Origin: Microbulbifer pacificus
GTDB taxonomy: Bacteria > Pseudomonadota > Gammaproteobacteria > Pseudomonadales > Cellvibrionaceae
Assembly: GCF_002959965.1 (NCBI RefSeq)
Contig: NZ_PREV01000026.1
Coordinates: forward strand, 255,501-319,500
Direction of reading: 5' to 3'
Length of the DNA stretch: 64,000 bases
The position numbers and the translations under genes were made by a program. Below the pieces are notes generated by a model that saw only the letters and a list, made by a program, of their open reading frames with translations, searched no databases and was not told the origin of the DNA. Each line of letters starts with the position of its first letter. The stretch's first letter is position 1. Shown here piece after piece: positions 53,632 through 60,579 of the stretch.

Positions 53632-54456
53632 TCAACGTTGGAGGAAGGCGAGAATGTCGTTATTGATTTCCTCCGCATGGGTGGTCGCCATACCGTGGGA
53701 GTATCCCTTGTACACCTTCAGGGTGGCATCCTTGAGGATTTCCGCAGACTTGATTGCGGAGGCTTTGATCGGTACCACCTGATCGTCGTCACCGTGCATT
53801 ACCAGAGTGGGCACTTCGATTTTCTTCAGGTCTTCGGTGAAGTCGGTTTCCGAAAATGCCTTGATGCCGTGGTAGTGCGCCAGCGCGCTACCCATCATGC
53901 CCTGGCGCCACCAGTTGCGTATAGCGCCTTCGGATACCTCCGCGCCATCCCGGTTGAAGCCATAGAAGGGACCGCTGGCCACGTCCAGATAAAACTGTGC
54001 GCGATTGGCCGCCAGTTGCTTGCGAAAGTCATCGAATACTTCGAGTGGTGTGCCCTCCGGGTTACTGTCACTTTTCACCATGATGGGAGGCACCGCACCG
54101 ATAATCACCAGTTTATCCACCCGGCCCTTGCCAAACCGCGCCACGTAACTCGCCGCTTCACCACCGCCGGTGGAGTGCCCCACATGCACCGCGTCGCTCA
54201 GCCCAAGATGCTCGGTGACCGCCGCGACGTCCATGGCGTAGTGATCCATATCGTGCCCGCTGTCGATCTGACTGGAACGTCCATGACCACGGCGATCATG
54301 TGCAATAACGCGAAATCCCCGCTGTACGAAAAACAGCATCTGCGCGTCCCAGTCATCGCCACTCAACGGCCAGCCGTGGTGAAACACAATGGGCTGTCCA
54401 CTGCCCCAGTCCCTGTAAAAAATCTCTGCGCCATCCTTGGTGGTAATTGTCGGCAT
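53632..54456 (-). CDS. alpha/beta hydrolase, non-heme chloroperoxidase type
   Basis: Alpha/beta-fold hydrolase of 274 residues. The nucleophile Ser is in VHVGHSTGGGEAASYVARFG, oxyanion segment HHGWPLSGDDWDAQM, Asp in MHGDDDQVVPI and His in YKGYSHGMATTHAEEIN. The sequence is of the cofactor-free haloperoxidase/esterase group. It is convergent with the reductase gene and is not obviously part of the collagen locus. GGAG precedes the start. In vivo the role is likely esterase or perhydrolase; the halogenation name is historical. Confidence 0.88.
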   Translation of the reverse strand: MPTITTKDGAEIFYRDWGSGQPIVFHHGWPLSGDDWDAQMLFFVQRGFRVIAHDRRGHGRSSQIDSGHDMDHYAMDVAAVTEHLGLSDAVHVGHSTGGGEAASYVARFGKGRVDKLVIIGAVPPIMVKSDSNPEGTPLEVFDDFRKQLAANRAQFYLDVASGPFYGFNRDGAEVSEGAIRNWWRQGMMGSALAHYHGIKAFSETDFTEDLKKIEVPTLVMHGDDDQVVPIKASAIKSAEILKDATLKVYKGYSHGMATTHAEEINNDILAFLQR

Positions 54457-54687
54457 CGTGCACTCCTCGCAGCTCGCGATAGGGTTTTGGTAAGCGTTGG
54501 TCGGGAAGGAAGAATTGGCGGCCAGGCCCGGAGGGAATCCGGCTGACCCGATCTAGCCAGACTAGCAGACCCCGGAAACTCCGCCCGCGACGCCCCACCC
54601 CGTGTTTCCCGGAGAAAGCATTGGGACAAGAGTGGAGAGTAGCGTAATCTTGCTCCGTTCCCCCCTGAGCAGAGAGTGACTGAAGCG

Positions 54688-55074
54688 ATGAGCAATGACG
54701 AGCTGAAAGCGATCCTCGAGTTGGACTGCGAAGCGCGCTATGAATACTTCCTGGATGCCGTTGGCGAAGAGCGGGAGGTGTGGATTCTGGTCAATAGCGA
54801 GGAGCATTTCCTCAAGCTGCACGCGGAGGATCTGGGGGAGTTCGAGTATCTGCCCCTGTGGCCGAGCGCCGCATTTGCCGAGAACTACGCCGCGGACGAC
54901 AGCGATCTGAAGCCCCGCAGTATCCCCCTGCCCCAGTTCCTGAATCGCTGGCTCCCCGGGCTCCACAAGGATGGCATCGAGATCGGCGTGTTTCCCGGTG
55001 CGGACAAAAGCGTCTGGATGACCGGATCGGACGATCTCGGCCAGGACCTGCGCGACGAACTCGCGCGATTCTGA
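54688..55074 (+). CDS. DUF2750-type protein
   Basis: Acidic cytoplasmic protein of about 128 residues, with the pattern ARYEYFLDAVGEEREVWIL, EYLPLWPSAAFAENYA and GIEIGVFPGADKSVWM, as in DUF2750 proteins. No known function. An in-frame GTG at 54676 is an alternative start; the ribosome site does not decide between them. It is followed by a strong terminator. Confidence 0.72.
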   Translation: MSNDELKAILELDCEARYEYFLDAVGEEREVWILVNSEEHFLKLHAEDLGEFEYLPLWPSAAFAENYAADDSDLKPRSIPLPQFLNRWLPGLHKDGIEIGVFPGADKSVWMTGSDDLGQDLRDELARF

Positions 55075-55104
55075 GCAAGCGGGCGCAACACCCGCTTGCT
55101 TTTT
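55074..55104 (+). terminator. terminator after the DUF2750-type gene
   Basis: Stem AGCAAGCGGG / CCCGCTTGCT with loop CGCAACA, then a short T run; it overlaps the stop codon end. Confidence 0.85.
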
Positions 55105-55126
55105 GTGTGAGGCGTCAGCGGGGCAA

Positions 55127-56092
55127 TCAACCAACCGCGCGCTGTAGCATCTGCAGTGCGCTTTCGATAAAGGCCAGGCGCTCCTCCCCGTTCAGGGACT
55201 CCGGACGCACACCGATCTTGATGCCCAGGTAGTCCAGCGCTTGCGGGTTAGCGGCCTGCACGCAGCGGCGGAACTCCGTTTCATCGAGCATGGAAACAGG
55301 CTCAAAGAATCCCTCACCCGGTGCCCCCGCCGGTGGCATATGGGTATCCGCCCAGGCACCGTAGGGCCCCTCTGCACCGGAGACACCGGAGAACATCAGC
55401 CCGCGCAGCAGCCCGGCGGCGCGCGCCGCCTCGATATGTTGCACAGGCCCCTCCACACTGCGTGTTTCCAGCGCCGAGCGTCCCCAGTTGATGCACAGGC
55501 CCATGTCACCACCGGTTCTGCGGTTCACTTCGGCAATGGCTTCGATCTCAGCCCCAATGGTCAGAAAACCTTTGGATGGCGCCTGGCCCTCGATAAGGGT
55601 GTCGCAGTGCTCGATGACCAGCGCGGCGCCGTCCCAATCCCAGGACACCAATTCCTGCAGTGAAGCCAGCAGCGCCGCCCCATCCGGATGAACGCTCTCT
55701 GCCAGGCGCGGAGCGGTGTGAATCATCATCGCCTTTACCGCCTGGCGACCCAGATGGCGATTGAGCTTGAGAACCGCCTGTCGCGCGGACTCATAAAACG
55801 CCAGCGCCGCCTGACGCCCCGCTTCCGCGCTGGACGCAATACCAAAACTCGCGTCTTGCCCCAGGCGCCCCATTACCCCGGGGATGCCGGTAAATACGTA
55901 GTCCCAACCCGGATCGATATTGGCGAGAAACCAGTCGTCATCCTGCCCGTGCAACGTGCCGGTAAACGGGTGTTCGAGCCCGCGGATACCGGGAATGCCT
56001 TTGAGGCCATTGAAATACGCCGTCTGGACCTCTGCGTCCCAGGTAGATGTCACCGGCGCCGTCGCATAGGCACCCACGTAAAATCCCGTCAT
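55127..56092 (-). CDS. DUF4862-type protein
   Basis: Protein of about 321 residues with MTGFYVGAYATAPVTSTWD at the N-terminus and segments EQPFTGTLHG-like (LEHPFTGTLHGQDDDWFL), MMIHTAPRL and LVIEHCDTLIEGQAPSKGFL. The pattern fits a TIM-barrel-like DUF4862 family, sometimes near sugar-metabolism genes. The start at 56092 has AAGGAA upstream; the longer frame is unlikely. No reaction is known. It is 67 bp downstream of the DUF486-type gene on the same strand. Confidence 0.75.
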   Translation of the reverse strand: MTGFYVGAYATAPVTSTWDAEVQTAYFNGLKGIPGIRGLEHPFTGTLHGQDDDWFLANIDPGWDYVFTGIPGVMGRLGQDASFGIASSAEAGRQAALAFYESARQAVLKLNRHLGRQAVKAMMIHTAPRLAESVHPDGAALLASLQELVSWDWDGAALVIEHCDTLIEGQAPSKGFLTIGAEIEAIAEVNRRTGGDMGLCINWGRSALETRSVEGPVQHIEAARAAGLLRGLMFSGVSGAEGPYGAWADTHMPPAGAPGEGFFEPVSMLDETEFRRCVQAANPQALDYLGIKIGVRPESLNGEERLAFIESALQMLQRAVG

Positions 56093-56159
56093 TGTGTTTC
56101 CTTTTTCGCTGTAGGAATGCAAGCCATTGGGGTTGCGGATTCTACCCCGCGGCACAGGC

Positions 56160-56516
56160 TCAGGCACCGGCCCACTTGCTGCGAAAAATAAAGAACACGG
56201 CCCCGAGAATACACAGCCCTGCCCACAGATAGTCCAGTTTCAGCGGCTCTTTCAGGTAGTACACCGCAAACGGCACGAAAACCGAGAGTGTGATCACCTC
56301 CTGCAGAATCTTGAGCTGCCCCACGTTCAGCGCCGAGTAGCCTACCCGGTTGGCAGGTACCTGGAACAGGTATTCAAACAGCGCTATACCCCAACTCAAC
56401 AGCGCCGCGATGATCCAGGGTTTGTGACTCAGCTCCTTGAGGTGGGAGTACCAGGCGAAGGTCATGAATATATTACTGATCACCAGCAATGATGTCGCTG
56501 TCAGGATTGGATGCAC
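56160..56516 (-). CDS. DMT-type small membrane protein (DUF486)
   Basis: Small inner-membrane protein of about 118 residues with four hydrophobic helices (ILTATSLLVISNIFMTFAWY, PWIIAALLSWGIALFEYLF, LKILQEVITLSVFVPFAVYY and YLWAGLCILGAVFFIF). DUF486 proteins resemble half of an EamA-type transporter. The GTG at 56516 gives the normal family start (HPILTATSLL), but it has no clear ribosome site, and upstream in-frame starts exist. Substrate unknown. Confidence 0.75.
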   Translation of the reverse strand: MHPILTATSLLVISNIFMTFAWYSHLKELSHKPWIIAALLSWGIALFEYLFQVPANRVGYSALNVGQLKILQEVITLSVFVPFAVYYLKEPLKLDYLWAGLCILGAVFFIFRSKWAGA

Positions 56517-56794
56517 GATTGGGTACCGAATGGAAACGGAGCAGAGTTGCTCCACAGGCGCGCTTTTTACACCGGAATCCGTCGCCGGCAAAGCGTATTC
56601 AGTGACCGCGCGGGTAGCGTGATTGGCGGCCGTCCTTTCCACGACATACAAATCTGGCACATGCGGCCAATCAATCCGGCGCCGCAAGACAAGTCTCATC
56701 GGGTGCAAACCTCTAGGATATTCCACAACGCCATCATGTGGGCTGGCTATGCTTGCCGCTGCGGCCTGCGAAAAACAATATAGAGAGAAGATCC

Positions 56795-58453
56795 ATGAGT
56801 ACACCTCACGCGCCTTCCGACCTTGCCAGTACCCACGCGGTACTCAATCAACCCAGGCCGCTGCAGGGCCACAACCTCTATGCCGGCGATGCCGCGCTCA
56901 GGGATGCTGTCGCCCGCAACGGCGGCCACTGGGGAGAGGACGACCTGCAGCGCTACGGCGAGATCTGCGGCCGGCCGGAGTGGATCGACCGGGGATTCCA
57001 GGCCAACCACTACAAACCGGAATTTGAACCCCACGACCGCGTGGGCAACCGCATCGACCAGGTCAACTACCACCCCGCCTACCACCAGTTGATGCAACTG
57101 GCGCTGAGCGAAGGCCTGCACTCCGCACCCTGGACAGACCCGAAGCCCGGCGCCCATGTCGTGCGCGCCGCCAAATACTACCTGCACAGCCAGGTGGAAT
57201 CCGGCCACGGCTGCCCGATCACCATGACATTTGCCTCGGTACCCTCCATCAACCTGACACCTGCGCTGGCGAAGGAATGGCTGCCGAAAATCACCGATCG
57301 CGGCTACGACCCCAGCAACCGCCCGCACACGGAAAAGTCCGCACTCACCATCGGCATGGGCATGACGGAAAAACAGGGCGGCTCCGATGTGCGCGCCAAC
57401 ACCACCACCGCCACCCCGGTCGGTGATGGCAGCTACGAACTGGTCGGCCACAAGTGGTTCACTTCCGCCCCCATGTGCGACGCTTTCCTGATGCTGGCGC
57501 AGACCGAGGTGGGGTTGAGCTGTTTTCTGGTACCACGCTGGCGTCCGGACGGTACAAAAAATCCGATCCAGGTGCAGCGGCTCAAGAACAAGGCCGGCAA
57601 CGTCTCCAATGCCTCCTCGGAAATCGAATTGCGCGGCGCGCTCGGCTGGCTGGTGGGCGAAGAGGGGCGCGGGGTACCGGCGATCATTGAAATGGTGTCC
57701 GCCACCCGCTTCGACTGCATGATCGGCTCCAGTGGCGGCCAGCGCCAGGCGGTGGTGCAGGCGATCTATCACACCAGCCAGCGCAGCGCTTTTGGCAAGA
57801 ATCTGATCGACCAGCCGCTGATGCAGAATGTCCTCGCGGACCTGCAGCTGGAGGTGGAAGGCTCCGTCGCCATAACCATGCGCATGGCGCAGGCGATGGA
57901 TCATCTCGACAACGAGCAACAGAAACTGCTGATGCGCCTCGGCACCGCAGTGGGCAAATACTGGATCTGCAAGCGCACCCCGCACCACGCGTACGAAGCC
58001 ATGGAATGTCTCGGCGGCAACGGCGTGATTGAAAACTTCATTACCGCCCGCCTCTACCGCGATGCACCGATCAACGCCATCTGGGAGGGTTCCGGCAATA
58101 TCCAGGCGTTAGATGTGCTGCGCGCCATCGCCAAAACCCCGGCCGTGCTCGGCAACTGGTTCGATGAACTGGAACAGAGCAAAGGCAGCGACCTGCGCTA
58201 CGACCGCGCCATTGCGCAACTGAAAAACCAGCTCGCGAACATGGACGATATCGAATACCGCGCCCGACACATTGTCGACCAGCTGGCACTGACCATGCAG
58301 AGCCACCTGCTGATGCAGTCCGGCAACAGCGCGGTCGCCGAAGGGTTTATCACCTCGCGCCTGGGTGCCCAGGGCATCGGCAATACCGGCACCCTGCCGG
58401 TGGGCGTGGATGTAAAAGCCATTATCGAGCGCGGTAATCCGCTGAGCGTCTAA
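56795..58453 (+). CDS. aidB: AidB-like acyl-CoA dehydrogenase
   Basis: FAD enzyme of 552 residues, of the acyl-CoA dehydrogenase superfamily AidB/isovaleryl branch. Segments include TIGMGMTEKQGGSDVRANTT (flavin-binding), VSATRFDCMIGSSGGQRQAV and the C-terminal AYEAMECLGGNGVIENFITA, with NAIWEGSGNIQALDVLRAI typical of AidB. E. coli AidB has 541 residues. AidB lowers damage from alkylating agents and binds DNA, but homologues may be metabolic enzymes. The ATG at 56795 has GAGAGAAG upstream. A palindromic terminator-like hairpin follows. Confidence 0.88.
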   Translation: MSTPHAPSDLASTHAVLNQPRPLQGHNLYAGDAALRDAVARNGGHWGEDDLQRYGEICGRPEWIDRGFQANHYKPEFEPHDRVGNRIDQVNYHPAYHQLMQLALSEGLHSAPWTDPKPGAHVVRAAKYYLHSQVESGHGCPITMTFASVPSINLTPALAKEWLPKITDRGYDPSNRPHTEKSALTIGMGMTEKQGGSDVRANTTTATPVGDGSYELVGHKWFTSAPMCDAFLMLAQTEVGLSCFLVPRWRPDGTKNPIQVQRLKNKAGNVSNASSEIELRGALGWLVGEEGRGVPAIIEMVSATRFDCMIGSSGGQRQAVVQAIYHTSQRSAFGKNLIDQPLMQNVLADLQLEVEGSVAITMRMAQAMDHLDNEQQKLLMRLGTAVGKYWICKRTPHHAYEAMECLGGNGVIENFITARLYRDAPINAIWEGSGNIQALDVLRAIAKTPAVLGNWFDELEQSKGSDLRYDRAIAQLKNQLANMDDIEYRARHIVDQLALTMQSHLLMQSGNSAVAEGFITSRLGAQGIGNTGTLPVGVDVKAIIERGNPLSV

Positions 58454-58463
58454 ACACACCCTG

Positions 58464-58499
58464 TTTCTGTAGGAGCCTGCCTGCAGGCTCCTACAGAAA
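58464..58499. terminator. near-perfect 17-bp hairpin after AidB-like gene
   Basis: Arms TTTCTGTAGGAGCCTGC and GCAGGCTCCTACAGAAA with a 2-nt centre. The TGTAGGAGC core resembles extragenic palindromes of gammaproteobacteria (REP-like), so it may be a repeat as well as a stop signal. Confidence 0.7.
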
Positions 58500-58567
58500 A
58501 CGCCACGTCTCTCACCCCTCCGTTGACTGTCCGGCTTTGAAGGCCAATAGCGACAGATGTTGCACTC

Positions 58568-58585
58568 ATGCGACAATGGTCGCAT
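58568..58585. promoter_or_regulatory. operator-like palindrome before the BlaI-type gene
   Basis: Inverted repeat ATGCGAC-aatg-GTCGCAT 31 bp before the start codon, the right place for autorepression by a BlaI/MecI-type repressor. Confidence 0.65.
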
Positions 58586-58616
58586 ACTTGCCCCACAAGT
58601 CACAAGGCACGTCGCT

Positions 58617-59015
58617 ATGAAACCGCAACCCTCGGCATCCGAGCTGGCAATCCTCAAGGCCCTCTGGCAGCAATCGCCCCTCAGCGCCCGCGAGATTCAC
58701 CAGCAGATTGAAGAACACCTTGGATGGTCCTACTCCTCTACGCGCAAGACGCTGGACCGCATGCAGGACAAGGACCTGTTACAGGCGTTTGACGTGCACG
58801 GGTTGAAGGTTTTCGAAGCCAAGGCGGATAAGGTCCACACCCTGGCGGCGTATGCGAGGGATTTCGCGGAGCGTGTGCTGGAGATCAAGGGACCGGTGCC
58901 GGTTTCCTTCTTCGCCGGCAGTGAGCTGCTCAGCAAAGCCGAGTTGATGGAACTGGAAGCGCTACTGGCACAGGAAGGCGAAGCCAAAAAGGCGCAGGAC
59001 CACGGCGATGATTGA
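58617..59015 (+). CDS. BlaI/MecI-type transcriptional repressor
   Basis: Repressor of 132 residues. The winged-helix region is at the N-terminus (SASELAILKALWQQSPLSAR, then EIHQQIEEHLGWSYSSTRKT), followed by the BlaI-type C-terminal segment. It overlaps by 8 bp the M56 protease gene, the standard repressor-sensor pairing of BlaI-BlaR1. A palindrome just upstream is a likely operator. No beta-lactamase is adjacent, so the regulon may be cell-wall related; this is inference. Confidence 0.9.
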   Translation: MKPQPSASELAILKALWQQSPLSAREIHQQIEEHLGWSYSSTRKTLDRMQDKDLLQAFDVHGLKVFEAKADKVHTLAAYARDFAERVLEIKGPVPVSFFAGSELLSKAELMELEALLAQEGEAKKAQDHGDD

Positions 59016-60453
59016 GTGGCTTGCGCAACTGGCCCTGTCCAGCCTCATTTCCCTGGCCGTCGGCGCCCTCGCGTTGGCGACACTGGTACTGCTCTCACGC
59101 CGTCTGGACTGGCTCAATCGCTGGCGCGAGCCCTGGCTCGCCGCCGCGGTGCTGACCTTCGCCAGCTTTTGTCTGGGATTCCTGCCCACCGCGGGCAACG
59201 CGCCGGCCATTCAACTCAGCCTGCCGGCAATCACCGCGCCAACCCAGGCAGCCGTCCACGCAACACTTTCCACCACCGAAATCCAGGACACCGCCCTTTC
59301 CTGGTCCTGGGTGTTCATCGCCTGGGGCTGGATCTGGGCACTGGGCGCAGCCACCAGCCTGGGGCGCCTGGTATTGGGTCAGTGGCGACTGCTCGCGCTG
59401 GTGAGGCACGGTAAGCCAATCCCGGCCGAGGGGGAACTGGCGCGGCACCTGGGCGTGGAAGACGCGCCGAAAAAATTGAAACTGGTTCTGGTGCAGCAGC
59501 GCATCTCCCCTTTCGCCACCGCCCTGCCGACTCCGACACTGGTATTCAGCCAGTGGATGCTCGACAACCTGTCCCTCGAACAGATTCGCCTGGTCGTCCG
59601 CCACGAACTGGAACACCTGGCGCAACGGGATCCGCTGGCGGTGCTGGGCCTGCAATGGATGGCGGCCGTGCTGTGGTTCAACTGGCCGTTGAAAGCACTG
59701 GCGAGATTGGCGGTGAACGCCCTGGAACTGGGTTGTGACGAACAGGTACTCAGAAAAGAAAACCCGAAACGGCGGAGGGCCTATGCAGAAGCAATGCTGA
59801 AGACCCTCCGCCAAACCGCGACAGCTCACGGCAATGATCCTGTCGCGGCATTCTCAACGCAAAACCAAAGGAGTTTCACCATGAGAATCCGCCATATTCT
59901 GGACGGCAAACTGGGCGCCCGCAAGCGTTCCAACAGGGTACTGTGGGCCGCGACCCTCGGCGGCGCCCTGCTGTTGAGCCTGCAGCCGCAGCTGGCACTG
60001 GCCGACAAGGTCGCGGAGGTATTCATCCATCCTCTGCCCGACGCGAAAGTGACATCCAGTTTCGGTATGAGGCCCTGGCCGATCAAAGACGCCGAACACA
60101 ATAAAAAACGCCTGCACAAGGGCGTCGATCTAAGCGCCCCCCGCGGCACCCAGGTACAGGTACCCAAGGCGGGCGTGGTCACCTTCTCCGGTACCAAAGG
60201 TGCCAGTGGTGAGGTGATAATAATCGACCATGGCAATGGTACGGAAACCCTCTATGCGCATCTGGACAAGCGCCTGGTAAACAAAGGGGAAAAAGTAGTG
60301 CAGGGCCAGGTCCTCGGTCTGGTGGGCAGCACCGGCAAGGCCACGGGACCGCATCTGCACTGGGAACTGCACCAGGACGGCGAGGTGATTGATCCCGCAA
60401 GCCAGGTACCCTTTCTTGCGCGGCAGCAGGTGATGGTGCTCGCAAAACACTAG
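59008..60453 (+). CDS. M56 (BlaR1-type) membrane protease fused to an M23 (LytM) peptidase domain
   Basis: Protein of 481 residues joining two metalloprotease types. The N-terminal part has membrane helices (about 5-28, 40-60, 97-116) and the M56 zinc motif His199-Glu-Leu-Glu-His203 (VVRHELEHLAQRDPLA), with LELGCDEQVLR as third-ligand segment. After a further helix (about 309-331) comes an M23 domain with zinc ligands His370 and Asp374 (HKGVDLSAPRG) and the His449-x-His451 pair (GPHLHWELHQDG), all intact. BlaR1 normally ends in a penicillin-binding sensor domain; here a murein endopeptidase takes that place. It overlaps the BlaI-type repressor gene by 8 bp. A role in sensing or editing peptidoglycan is inferred. 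Confidence 0.9.
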   Translation: MIEWLAQLALSSLISLAVGALALATLVLLSRRLDWLNRWREPWLAAAVLTFASFCLGFLPTAGNAPAIQLSLPAITAPTQAAVHATLSTTEIQDTALSWSWVFIAWGWIWALGAATSLGRLVLGQWRLLALVRHGKPIPAEGELARHLGVEDAPKKLKLVLVQQRISPFATALPTPTLVFSQWMLDNLSLEQIRLVVRHELEHLAQRDPLAVLGLQWMAAVLWFNWPLKALARLAVNALELGCDEQVLRKENPKRRRAYAEAMLKTLRQTATAHGNDPVAAFSTQNQRSFTMRIRHILDGKLGARKRSNRVLWAATLGGALLLSLQPQLALADKVAEVFIHPLPDAKVTSSFGMRPWPIKDAEHNKKRLHKGVDLSAPRGTQVQVPKAGVVTFSGTKGASGEVIIIDHGNGTETLYAHLDKRLVNKGEKVVQGQVLGLVGSTGKATGPHLHWELHQDGEVIDPASQVPFLARQQVMVLAKH

Positions 60454-60488
60454 CGCGCAGGTTGCTATGGTGCTGACAGGCAGTTCAG

Positions 60489-60514
60489 AAAAAAGCCCCG
60501 CCGAATGGCGGGGC
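60489..60514 (-). terminator. terminator of the fourth TonB receptor
   Basis: Stem GCCCCGCC / GGCGGGGC with ATTC loop and, on the minus strand, a run of six T residues. A second hairpin (CTGGAGCC-tcgg-GGCTCCAG, 60552-60571) lies between it and the receptor stop. Confidence 0.85.
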
Positions 60515-60579
60515 AAACGAGGAACGATAGGGAGTTTCCAATGCCTGGTTTCTGGAGCCTCGGGGCTCCAGATCCGGAC

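Noticed and set aside
56747..57988. 413-codon minus-strand open frame over the AidB-like gene
   Set aside because: Antisense to a gene with full acyl-CoA dehydrogenase motifs.
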